Assembly (NCBI GenBank): GCA_041394245.1
Contig: JAWKIR010000002.1
Location: forward strand, 2,728,001 to 2,792,000
Reading direction: 5' to 3'
From: Acidimicrobiales bacterium
GTDB taxonomy: Bacteria; Actinomycetota; Acidimicrobiia; Acidimicrobiales; Aldehydirespiratoraceae
Length of the DNA stretch: 64,000 nt
The notes below the pieces were generated by a model. That model did no database searches. It had not been told where the DNA came from and saw nothing but the letters and a program-made list of their open reading frames with translations. Made by a program: the position numbers and the translations under genes. Positions 54,164 through 62,336 of the stretch are shown one piece after another (the first letter of the stretch is position 1; each line of letters begins with the position of its first letter).

Positions 54164-56539
54164 TCAGCATTCGGGGATCGGTCTGAGGCGATCGTCGACG
54201 ATTTCGTGGAGACCGACGTCGGTACCGGTCGCGTCGGACCAGGTTTCCGGGTCGCCGAGTGCGTGGACCCGGTGTCGTCCCTCGTGATCGAGGCTCATCG
54301 CCGTGCCGGTGAGCGTGTCGCCGATGGTCAGGGCGAACGGGATCGGTTCGGTCCGGTTCGTCGAGAGCCGACCGTCGACGAGCCCGATCTCACCGTCTGC
54401 TTCCGGGACGGCGGTGGGTCGGTTCCGCAGCCAGCAATAGCCGACCGGCTCGTCGATCAGGTCCCCGATCGGACTCCCGATGCGATCGTGGAGTCCGGCC
54501 AGCCCGTAGAGGCTCCCGTCGGTGCCGTTGCCGAAGGTGGCGAGGAGGTCGGCGGTGAGTGCGGCGACCAGCGGCGGGAGCGGCTCCGGGATCCAGGTCG
54601 AGAACGTGTTGTGCACGAGGCGATCTCGATCGGGACGCGGCCCGAACAGGTCCACCCCGTCGACACCCCACGGGATGTCGATCTCGAGTTGTCGGGCGAT
54701 GGTCGGCACGATGTCCGTGGTCTCCACCGGCTCGCGGTGGTGCACCCCTGCGCGCTGATCGGGCAGCTTGTAGAAGAGCGGGACGCCGGCGACGCCGACG
54801 ACGTTCTCCTCGGTGATCCCGCGGGCCGAGGTCCCGGGAACGAACGAGATGCCGTGGTCGGCCACGACGACCACGGTCGCGTCGTCGAACACCCCGGCTC
54901 GCTCGAGCCGGTCGAGGTACTCCCCGAGCAGCCGGTCGACGAACTGCAGCTGGAGCAGGTGTCGCTGTTGGCCGGCCCGAGCGATCGTCGGGTCGTCGTC
55001 CCAGGCCGAGGAGTAGCCGGGGAGCACGATGTCGGGGTAGGTGTCGCCGTTCCCGTGGAGGCGCCACGGCACGTGGGGGAGCAGGATGTGGAGGTAGTGG
55101 AGGCGGGGGACGTCGGAGGGCATGATCGCGGCGAGCTCGGCCCGGAAGTCGGCGACCCGGGAGTCGTCGGTGAGCAGGCGATCGAGGGTCGCTCGGTTCT
55201 CGTCGTTCACCGCTTCGGCATCGATCTCGACCGCATCGGCGTCCGGGGTCGGAGTCGGCCCGATCTCGATGGGGATCTCGCCGTCGCCGGGGAGGGCGGC
55301 CGCGGGGGCGTCGGGCGTAGGAGCGGCGGGAGCAGGAGCGGCGGCCTCCGCGGTGCTCCGGTCCTCGGTGCTCCGGTCCTCGGTGCCGAGATCGTCGCCG
55401 AAGTCGCCCCAGGTCGCGCCGATGTCCGGAAGCCCGATGTCGAGACCTTCCGGGGTCGCGAGATGACCGAAGACGATCATCGCGTCGTCGAGCAGCGACC
55501 GGAACGACGAGCCGTCGGCCGATCCGGTCTCGTCGAACACGGCTTCGGTCGTGGTCGATGGGATGGGTTGCGTCGGTTCCGACGGGTCGACATCAGATGC
55601 CATCAACTCGATGATCGACGCCGGCGGTTTCCCGTCGCAGACCGACGGCGGGCAGAGGTCCACCAACGGGTCGGACGCGCTGATGTCGTACACGTCGCCG
55701 AGCAGGGTGAACAGGTTCTCCGGGTAGAGCGAGTAGACCGGCGCCGCTTCCGTCTCGTATCGGCCGGTCAGGATGGCCGGTACGGCCCGCTCGGTCGTGA
55801 AGCCGACGGTGGTCGCGTTCGAGAAGAAGTGGGAAGTGTCGGCCAGACGGGCGAAGTTGGGCCACCGGGCACGGTCGATCGCGCCGGTCTCGTCGAGCAG
55901 TGAGGCCACCGGGAGTTCATCGAGGACGAGCAGGTACACGGGCGGGAAGCGTTCGTTGACGCGGTCGGCGAGCGACGCGCGGATCGGCTCGGCTCCGTCG
56001 TCGGTCACCCCGACCGTTGCGGTGAACGAATCCTCCGACACGAGGTCGGAGAGCCCGACGGCATCGATGTCGTCGGGGAACACGACCTTCGACGCGGGGG
56101 AGACGAAGAGGAAGAGCGCCACGAAGAGCACGGGCGTCAGCGCGAGCAGCGAAACCGCCGACCTGACCCCCGAATTCGTCGCGTAGAGCACGGCGAGTCC
56201 ACCGGTGATCGCGAGTGCCGTGACCACCGGCACCAGCCAGGGTCCGGGCAACACGTCGACGACCTGGATCGCGACGAGGAAGACGAGCCCGGCCACGATG
56301 GCGAGGTGCACGCGGTCGCCGAGCCGGGGAGCGATGGCGTGAATGGTCACCTCGGCCGCGCCGAGCAGGGCCGCAGGCGCGAGCGCAACTGCGAGCGCGA
56401 ACCACGTGACCTGCGCCGGCGACGACCCGTGGGCCGTGAAGAAGGTCGGGTTGTCGCCGAGGATCCCGAGCAGCGGCTGGGTGATCGCAAGGGTGCACAG
56501 CGCGAGGAGATGGAGCGAGCGCCAGACCGGAGTGGGCAT
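54164..56539 (-). CDS. Membrane-anchored sulfatase/alkaline-phosphatase superfamily protein
   Basis: 791 residues. Four to five N-terminal membrane helices (~8-160) are followed by an extracellular sulfatase-type domain (~205-680): VYLLVLDELP, SNATTVGFTTERAVPAILTG where sulfatases have the nucleophile, LLPHVPW, and VVVVADHGISF for the metal site. A low-complexity Ala/Pro/Asp insertion lies near 385-425. It resembles LtaS/OpgB-like phosphoglycerol transferases and may modify an envelope glycan. Confidence 0.75.
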   Translation of the reverse strand: MPTPVWRSLHLLALCTLAITQPLLGILGDNPTFFTAHGSSPAQVTWFALAVALAPAALLGAAEVTIHAIAPRLGDRVHLAIVAGLVFLVAIQVVDVLPGPWLVPVVTALAITGGLAVLYATNSGVRSAVSLLALTPVLFVALFLFVSPASKVVFPDDIDAVGLSDLVSEDSFTATVGVTDDGAEPIRASLADRVNERFPPVYLLVLDELPVASLLDETGAIDRARWPNFARLADTSHFFSNATTVGFTTERAVPAILTGRYETEAAPVYSLYPENLFTLLGDVYDISASDPLVDLCPPSVCDGKPPASIIELMASDVDPSEPTQPIPSTTTEAVFDETGSADGSSFRSLLDDAMIVFGHLATPEGLDIGLPDIGATWGDFGDDLGTEDRSTEDRSTAEAAAPAPAAPTPDAPAAALPGDGEIPIEIGPTPTPDADAVEIDAEAVNDENRATLDRLLTDDSRVADFRAELAAIMPSDVPRLHYLHILLPHVPWRLHGNGDTYPDIVLPGYSSAWDDDPTIARAGQQRHLLQLQFVDRLLGEYLDRLERAGVFDDATVVVVADHGISFVPGTSARGITEENVVGVAGVPLFYKLPDQRAGVHHREPVETTDIVPTIARQLEIDIPWGVDGVDLFGPRPDRDRLVHNTFSTWIPEPLPPLVAALTADLLATFGNGTDGSLYGLAGLHDRIGSPIGDLIDEPVGYCWLRNRPTAVPEADGEIGLVDGRLSTNRTEPIPFALTIGDTLTGTAMSLDHEGRHRVHALGDPETWSDATGTDVGLHEIVDDRLRPIPEC

Positions 56540-56622
56540 GGCGGAGTCTGTCAGATCGGCTTCGGTCGGCGTCGAGACGAGCCGGGACCGCGTCCGTCGC
56601 CGATCGGGGGAAGAATGGCGCC

Positions 56623-57078
56623 ATGACCACCTTCGACGCCGAGAAGATCACCCGGGGGAACTGGAAGACCATTCCCTTCCTCGAACACACGGGCATCGTG
56701 GTCGACCATGCCGAGCGGGGCTTCGTCCGGCTGCGGATGCCGTTCGAGCCGAACGTCAACCACGTGGGGATGATGTATGCCGGCGCGTTGTTCACGCTCG
56801 CCGAGGTCCCGGGCGGAACGATCTTCCTCACCACGTTCGACGGCACGAGCTACTACCCGATCGTGAAGGACCTCCAGATCCGCTTCCGGCGGCCGGCGAT
56901 GACCGACATCACCGTCGAGGTCCGGATCAGCGACGACGAGGTCGCCCGGATCAGCGCACAAGCCGAGGCGAACGGCAAGGCCGACTACGGGTGGGAGTGC
57001 GAGCTGATCGACACCAGCGGCGAGGTCGTGGCGATCAGCCGCAACACCTACCAGATGCGGGCGTTCGACCTGGGCTGA
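56623..57078 (+). CDS. Hotdog-fold thioesterase (PaaI/DUF4442-like)
   Basis: 151 residues. Hotdog fold: GIVVDHAERGFVRLRMP, NVNHVGMMYAGALFTLAE (HxGxxYAGA) and KDLQIRFRRPA. It hydrolyses acyl-CoA thioesters or binds lipids. Start: GGGGGAAG about 10 nt upstream and AAGAAT 6 nt upstream, so leaderless or leadered start is ambiguous. Confidence 0.85.
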   Translation: MTTFDAEKITRGNWKTIPFLEHTGIVVDHAERGFVRLRMPFEPNVNHVGMMYAGALFTLAEVPGGTIFLTTFDGTSYYPIVKDLQIRFRRPAMTDITVEVRISDDEVARISAQAEANGKADYGWECELIDTSGEVVAISRNTYQMRAFDLG

Positions 57079-57102
57079 CGTCGACGGCCGCGCCGACGAG
57101 CG

Positions 57103-58272
57103 TCAGCGGGCGTTGAGGATCGCCGCGGTCGCGCCGTCGAGCGTCACGCTGCTCACGGTCTTGCCGTCGGCATCGAGCATCGGTTCCGGGAGCGTGTACG
57201 TCGCCAGACCGAGGCGCGGTTCGCGCAGGACCACCATCCCGTTCTCGAACTCTCGGATGATGAACCCACCGGTCGCCTCTCGGGGACCGGTCGCCGGTCC
57301 GAGGTCGGTCGAGAATCCGGGCCAGAAGCTGTCGGGCGCCGTCACGGCGAGGCTCTCGGACCCGACGAGATCGGCGCCGGCGTTGACCAGGAGCGTGGCG
57401 GCGAGGTTGTACGTCTGGTCGTGCGGACGGTCACCGGTGGTGCCGTCCTCGTCCATCAGCAGCACGTCGGTTCCCAGCGCGTGCGCACGATCGATGAAGG
57501 ACAGGAACGTCTGGAAGCCGAACTTGTTCGTCCCGGCCACGAGGCCGACGTCGTTGGCGCCTCGCTCGAGCATGAGATAGTCGGCCGCAGCGATCTGCCG
57601 CGTGACGTGGAGATTGTCGAAGCCCGGCGAATCGGAGTACCAGATCGAGTTGTGCATGATCTCGATGTCGGGGAACGTCGTCCGGATCAGTGTCAGGTAG
57701 TCGGCCATGTACCGACGCCAGTTCCACGTGGTGATCGACTGCCCCGTCCTCGGGTCGATCGGGTTGACGTCGGTTCCGTCGACGTCTGACCACCGGCGCA
57801 GCATGTTGACGTCGTCGAGCATGATCCCGGGGTAGCCCTTGGCGACGAACTGGGCGATGCGGTCGATCTGGTACTGCACGAAATCGGGGTTGCCGAGGTC
57901 GCCGGCGAGAAGGGGGCAGCCCCCGGGTTGTCCGCAGTTGAAGTCGATGTAGGTGAGGGTGCCGTCGGCCTCGCGCATGAACCAGTCCGGGTGCTGATCG
58001 GCGAGGTCGTCGTCGGCGAAGATGCCGTAGCTGTTCATGTAGACGAGCACGTCGTCGAACTCGGCGAGCCGTTCGTCCCAGTACGGCGACCAGACCACGA
58101 GCCGGCTGTAGTTCTCGCGCATCCACTGCCACTCGGCCGGGGTCGCCGCGTCCGTGTACTGGTCGAATTCGCTGCTCGCGCGAGCGACCACGCCGGCCCG
58201 GCCGCTGTTGCACGCGGACGCGAGCAGGGCGACGGTGAGAACGAGAACGGGCACCCGGACGCGGAAACGCAT
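57103..58272 (-). CDS. GHL15-like putative glycoside hydrolase lipoprotein
   Basis: 389 residues. The lipobox L-L-A-S-A-C (~17-22) follows a signal peptide. The TIM-barrel-like domain has VVWSPYWDER, YINSYG-type VYMNSYGIF, GIMLDDVNML with a conserved Asp, and VLLMDEDGT. These resemble the hypothetical GH-like family GHL15. It would cleave an extracellular glycan at the membrane surface. Confidence 0.7.
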   Translation of the reverse strand: MRFRVRVPVLVLTVALLASACNSGRAGVVARASSEFDQYTDAATPAEWQWMRENYSRLVVWSPYWDERLAEFDDVLVYMNSYGIFADDDLADQHPDWFMREADGTLTYIDFNCGQPGGCPLLAGDLGNPDFVQYQIDRIAQFVAKGYPGIMLDDVNMLRRWSDVDGTDVNPIDPRTGQSITTWNWRRYMADYLTLIRTTFPDIEIMHNSIWYSDSPGFDNLHVTRQIAAADYLMLERGANDVGLVAGTNKFGFQTFLSFIDRAHALGTDVLLMDEDGTTGDRPHDQTYNLAATLLVNAGADLVGSESLAVTAPDSFWPGFSTDLGPATGPREATGGFIIREFENGMVVLREPRLGLATYTLPEPMLDADGKTVSSVTLDGATAAILNAR

Positions 58273-58353
58273 GGTCAGACCTTCGACGTCTCCCCACGCT
58301 CGCTTGAGAAGTCTCGTGGGCCGGCGTACGCACTCGGCGGCGCCGGCGCGGGA

Positions 58354-59160
58354 TCACCCTCCCGTTCGACGAGCGACGATCTCGACGTGGGGGACGACGA
58401 AGATCCCGTCGTCGGCCTCTGCCCAGCGCAGGAAGTCGGAGGCCATCGCCTCGAGATCGTGTTCGGTCGCCAACCCCCGGTCGAGTGCGTGGTTCCGGTA
58501 GCTCGACCGGAGGATCCGGTCGGCCCAGATCCCCGACCACCACCGACGACGCACTGGATCGGCGTAGCACCACACCGATGCGGTCGTGTCGAGCTCGACG
58601 AAACCGGCGGCGCGTACCCAGCCCAGGAGGTGTCGACCGGCGTTGGCGTCGTGGCCGTTGGCGGCGGTCATCGCCTGGTAGACCCGCATCCACTCGGTGA
58701 TGCCGGCGAAGTCCGGGGCCCAGGTCATCCCGCCGTAGTCGGCGTCGCGGACGGCGACGACGCCGCCGGGTCGGGTCACGCGGCGCATCTCCTCCAGCGC
58801 CGCCACCGGCCGTTCGAGGTGTTGGAGCACCTGGTGCGCGTGCACGACGTCGAAGTGGCCGTCGGGGAAGTCGAGCGCGTGGATGTCGCCGGTCGTGAAC
58901 TCGGCGACATCGCCATGGGCCGCGTCGGCGGCGGCGACGACGTCGGCCGACGCGTCGATGCCGGTGACGATGCTTCCCGGCGCGTGGGCGGCGATGTCGG
59001 CCGTGAGGCTCCCCGGTCCGCACCCGACGTCGAGGATTCGCGCGCCGGTGGCGAGGTGGGGCACGAGGTACCGCGCCGAGTCCGCGACGGTCCGTGCGCC
59101 GTGTGCGCGTAGGACCGAATCGTCGTGGCCGTGGGCGTAGGCGTCGAGGGCGCCGGTCAT
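58354..59160 (-). CDS. Class I SAM-dependent methyltransferase
   Basis: 268 residues. Methyltransferase motifs: RILDVGCGPGSLTADIA (I, ~41), VTGIDAS (II), DGHFDVVHAHQVLQHL (IV) and RPGGVVAV (VI). It starts 3 nt before the SsnA-like stop (ATGA), so it is the last gene of that operon. The substrate is unknown; a purine-related small molecule is possible. Confidence 0.85.
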   Translation of the reverse strand: MTGALDAYAHGHDDSVLRAHGARTVADSARYLVPHLATGARILDVGCGPGSLTADIAAHAPGSIVTGIDASADVVAAADAAHGDVAEFTTGDIHALDFPDGHFDVVHAHQVLQHLERPVAALEEMRRVTRPGGVVAVRDADYGGMTWAPDFAGITEWMRVYQAMTAANGHDANAGRHLLGWVRAAGFVELDTTASVWCYADPVRRRWWSGIWADRILRSSYRNHALDRGLATEHDLEAMASDFLRWAEADDGIFVVPHVEIVARRTGG

Positions 59161-60524
59161 GAGAGCGGCTGGAAGCGGCGGGCGGCCACCCGATGGGCTG
59201 CGAGGTTGGCGCCGAGATCGGGCGACACGAGACGGCCGTCGCGTACGACGGGGTTGCCGTGCACGATCGTGTCGCGTGCCGCGGTCGGACCGCAGCGCAG
59301 CCAGCCCTCGATCGGATCGTCGAGGACGCCGGCGAACACCGGACCACTGAGTTCCCAGATCGCGATGTCGCCGACGGCGCCCACCGAGATCTCGCCCAGC
59401 TCGCCCGAGCGGCCGAGGCAGCCGGCACCGCCCCGGGTCGCGATCTCGAGGGCGATGCGGGCGGTCATCGCCGCGGCGCCGGAGACGAGCTTGCCCTGCA
59501 GCATCGAGAGGCGGGCCTCCTGCCACAACGATGCCGAGTCGGCCGAGGACGACCCGTCGCAGCCCAGCCCGACGGGACACCCGGCGTGCCGCATGTCGAT
59601 GACCGGCGCGATGCCCGACGACAGGATCATGTTGGAGCTCGGACAGTGGGCGATCCCGACCCCGGCTGCACCGAGGCGGGCGACCTCCTCGGGATTGGGA
59701 CGGACGACATGGGCACCCCAACTGCGGTCCGACATCCAGCCGACGTCGTCGAACAGGTCCACGGGTCGCATGCCGAACGTGGCGAGCGCGAACTCGTCGT
59801 CCTCGGCGTTCTCCGCGAGATGGGTGTGGAGTCGCACGTCCAGACGTTCGGCCAGCTCGGCCGTCCGGCGCATCAGATCGGGTGTGACGGTGAACGGTGA
59901 GCAGGGCGCCAGGGCGATCCGGGTCATCGCGCCGTGGCGGGGATCGTGCCACCGGGCGACGTGCCGCTCCGACTCGGCGAGGATGTCGTCCTCGTCGCGC
60001 ACGGCGTCGTCGGGAGGGAGACCGCCGTCCTTCTCCGACAGGCTCATCGATCCGTAGGTCGGGTGGAACCGCATCCCGAGGTCGAGCGCCGCCTGTACCT
60101 CCGCGCCGAGCAGGTCGCCGGCCCGCAGCGGATGGAGGTAGTGGTGATCGCTCGACGTGGTGCAGCCCGACAGCGCGAGTTCGGCCAGACCGACCCAGGC
60201 GGCGAGGTATTCGGCCTCCTCGTCGATCGCCGCGGTCCAGAGCGGATAGAGCGACTGCAGCCAACCGAACAGCGGGGCATCGGTCATGGGGGTGTAGGCG
60301 CGGGTGAGGTTCTGGAACAGGTGATGGTGGCTGTTGACCAGCCCGGGTGTGACGAGGCAGCCCTCGGCGGAGATCCGCTCGGGGGCCGGCGGCGCGGGGT
60401 CGTCCGATCCGCCCACGCCGGAGATCAACCCGTCGGTGATCGCGACCCAGCCGCCCGGCACCTCGCGGCGGGTTTCGTCGACCGTGGCGACCAACCACGC
60501 GTCGTGAATCAGGAGGTCAGCCAT
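59157..60524 (-). CDS. 8-oxoguanine deaminase/SsnA-family amidohydrolase
   Basis: 455 residues. COG0402 amidohydrolase: TPGLVNSHHHLFQNLTRAY with metal His, HTHLAEN, GIAHCPSSNM, and VGLGCDGSSSADSAS (family CDGS-ASNDS). The N-terminal LLIHDAWLVATVDETR matches 8-oxoguanine deaminase. It overlaps the regulator by 8 nt. It would deaminate 8-oxoguanine or a related purine in salvage/degradation. Confidence 0.85.
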   Translation of the reverse strand: MADLLIHDAWLVATVDETRREVPGGWVAITDGLISGVGGSDDPAPPAPERISAEGCLVTPGLVNSHHHLFQNLTRAYTPMTDAPLFGWLQSLYPLWTAAIDEEAEYLAAWVGLAELALSGCTTSSDHHYLHPLRAGDLLGAEVQAALDLGMRFHPTYGSMSLSEKDGGLPPDDAVRDEDDILAESERHVARWHDPRHGAMTRIALAPCSPFTVTPDLMRRTAELAERLDVRLHTHLAENAEDDEFALATFGMRPVDLFDDVGWMSDRSWGAHVVRPNPEEVARLGAAGVGIAHCPSSNMILSSGIAPVIDMRHAGCPVGLGCDGSSSADSASLWQEARLSMLQGKLVSGAAAMTARIALEIATRGGAGCLGRSGELGEISVGAVGDIAIWELSGPVFAGVLDDPIEGWLRCGPTAARDTIVHGNPVVRDGRLVSPDLGANLAAHRVAARRFQPLS

Positions 60525-61008
60525 CGGGTTCGTTCTCCAGGGCGTTGAGATAGTTGTAGATCGTGATGCGGGAGACACCCATGATCTGGGCGATGTCGTC
60601 GACGGCGCCGCGCAGGAGGAACGCCCCCCGTTCGTCGAGCATGCGCACGACACGTTGCTTTTGTGACCGGTCCCACTCGGTGGCGGGCACACCGATGTCG
60701 CGCTCGGCCATGCGCAAGATGTCGTCCAACGCGTCGCGGATCGAGGGAATCGGGATCTCCTCGGGAGTCGATGCAACGCGCAGCTGGATCGAGGTCGCGC
60801 CCTGCGTCATCGCGGCGCGGACCATCTCGGCGATCGCATCGGCCATCGAGTCGAGGTCGCCGGTCACCGACGACGCGAACGGTCCGAGGTCGACATCGAG
60901 GCCCCGACCGTCGAACGCGGCAACGGCTGCCGTGACGTGAGGACCGGGTTCGCCCTCGACGAAGGGTGCCACGAGAAACTCTGCCGCGATCTCGGTCCCC
61001 CGGGCCAT
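60517..61008 (-). CDS. Thiamine-binding-type domain fused to YheO/DauR-type HTH (regulator)
   Basis: 163 residues from MARGTEIA; TACGGT 6 nt upstream makes it leaderless. Residues ~5-80 (AEFLVAPFVEGEP, VTGDLDSMADAI) look like the YkoF/MTH1187 thiamine-binding domain. Residues ~105-155 (SQKQRVVRMLDERGAFLL and GVSRITIYNYLNAL) match HTH_22 of YheO/DauR. The fusion suggests a one-component sensor of a purine, pyrimidine or thiamine-like ligand controlling the divergent purine-type operons. Both domain calls rest on motif similarity. Confidence 0.72.
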   Translation of the reverse strand: MARGTEIAAEFLVAPFVEGEPGPHVTAAVAAFDGRGLDVDLGPFASSVTGDLDSMADAIAEMVRAAMTQGATSIQLRVASTPEEIPIPSIRDALDDILRMAERDIGVPATEWDRSQKQRVVRMLDERGAFLLRGAVDDIAQIMGVSRITIYNYLNALENEPDG

Positions 61009-61014
61009 GCCTGC

Positions 61015-61020
61015 ACCGTA
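61015..61020 (-). promoter_or_regulatory. Leaderless -10 of the regulator operon
   Basis: TACGGT on the minus strand, 6 nt before ATG 61008. Confidence 0.65.
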
Positions 61021-61041
61021 CCCCACTGTCGAGCGCATCTG

Positions 61042-61052
61042 TACATTTTGTA
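61042..61052. promoter_or_regulatory. TACA-TTT-TGTA palindrome, candidate operator
   Basis: A perfect 4+3+4 inverted repeat in the AT-richest part of the divergent intergenic region, between the two leaderless promoters. Confidence 0.45.
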
Positions 61053-61064
61053 AAGAAGCTCTGG

Positions 61065-61070
61065 TACGTT
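61065..61070 (+). promoter_or_regulatory. Leaderless -10 of the M20/YgfK-like operon
   Basis: TACGTT ends 6 nt before GTG 61077, favouring it over GTG 61074. Confidence 0.55.
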
Positions 61071-61076
61071 CTTGTG

Positions 61077-62336
61077 GTGCCCCGAACCGCCCTCGCTCTG
61101 CGCGTCGACATCGATCGTCTCCTCGGGCGGCTCGCGGCGCTCGCCGAGATCGGGGCGATCGAGGGCACCGAGGGGTGCGCACGGCTCGCGCTGACCGACG
61201 AGGACAAGGCCGGGCGCGATCTCGTCGTCACCTGGATGCGTGACCTCGGGCTCGACATCACCGTCGACGGCATCGGCAATGTGATCGCGACCCTTCCGGG
61301 TGAGGTCGACGGCCCGCCGGTCATGTGCGGTTCCCACATCGACACGGTCCGCACCGGAGGGCGCTACGACGGCAACCTGGGTGTGCTCGCCGGGCTCGAA
61401 GTCATCGAGACCGTGATCGGCGCCGGGCTCACACCGCGGCGCCCGCTCGCTGTCGGATTCTTCACCGACGAGGAAGGCGCCCGGTTCGCCCCCGACATGC
61501 TCGGCAGCCTCGTCTACGTCGGTGGTCTCGCGCTGGAGGAGGCGCTCGACATCGAAGGGATCGACGGCGCGATCGTCGGAGAAGAACTCGAACGCATCGG
61601 CTACGCCGGCGCCGCGCCGGTGCCGGGCGCGGTGCCCCATGCGTTCGTCGAACTCCATGTCGAGCAGGGTCCGGTGCTCGAGGCCGAGGGCATCACCATC
61701 GGTGCGGTCGATGGCGTCCAGGGCATCAGCTGGCAGGAGCTGACCATCACCGGTCAGTCGAACCATGCCGGCACGACCCCGATGTCGATGCGGCGCGATC
61801 CCGGCTTCGTGGCGGCGGCGATCACCACGTTCGTCCGGGAGCTCGCGACGGAGCTCGGGCATCCCCAGGTCGCCACCGTGGGCAAGGTCGACTTCATGCC
61901 CAACCTCGTCAACGTCGTTCCGGCGAGCGCAACCCTCACCGTCGATCTGCGCAACACCGACGAGGCCGTCCTGCGCGAGTCCGAACGTCGGCTCGCCGAG
62001 TACGTCGTGGCTGCGGCCGACGCCGAAGGGTGCACGGTCGAGACGCGGGTCCTCGCCCGGTTCGAACCCGTGATCTTCGATCCCGAGGTCGTCGCACTGG
62101 TCGAACGAACCGCCGATCGTCTCGGGCACTCGGTGAAGCGGATGCCCTCGGGTGCCGGCCACGACGCCCAGATGTTCGCGCGCGTGTGTCCGACCGCGAT
62201 GGTGTTCACGCCGAGCCGAGACGGGCTGAGTCACAACCCGGCCGAGTACACGAGTCCCGCCGACCTCCAGGCCGGTGCCGACGTGCTCCTCCAGGTGATG
62301 TGGGCGCTCGCGAGTCAAGGAGAAGCCAGTGACTGA
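61077..62336 (+). CDS. M20-family Zn amidohydrolase (allantoate amidohydrolase/ureidopropionase type)
   Basis: 419 residues. Metal ligands: GSHIDTVRTGGRYDGNLG (His and Asp), TDEEGARF (Glu pair), ELHVEQGPVLE, GAGHDAQMF and HNPAEY. The hydantoinase/carbamoylase subfamily hydrolyses allantoate, N-carbamoyl amino acids or ureidoglycolate. It is coupled to the YgfK-like gene by an 8-nt overlap. In this context it may act on a purine-ring breakdown product. Confidence 0.9.
   Translation: MPRTALALRVDIDRLLGRLAALAEIGAIEGTEGCARLALTDEDKAGRDLVVTWMRDLGLDITVDGIGNVIATLPGEVDGPPVMCGSHIDTVRTGGRYDGNLGVLAGLEVIETVIGAGLTPRRPLAVGFFTDEEGARFAPDMLGSLVYVGGLALEEALDIEGIDGAIVGEELERIGYAGAAPVPGAVPHAFVELHVEQGPVLEAEGITIGAVDGVQGISWQELTITGQSNHAGTTPMSMRRDPGFVAAAITTFVRELATELGHPQVATVGKVDFMPNLVNVVPASATLTVDLRNTDEAVLRESERRLAEYVVAAADAEGCTVETRVLARFEPVIFDPEVVALVERTADRLGHSVKRMPSGAGHDAQMFARVCPTAMVFTPSRDGLSHNPAEYTSPADLQAGADVLLQVMWALASQGEASD

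Noticed and set aside
54206..55903. 565-residue plus-strand frame opposite the sulfatase-like gene
   Set aside because: Valine/Gly/Arg-rich shadow with no domain; the minus strand has helices and phosphatase-type motifs.
57431..59428. 665-residue minus-strand frame over the GHL15 and methyltransferase genes
   Set aside because: Different frame of the same strand, Arg-rich, no motifs; the real frames carry lipobox and SAM motifs.
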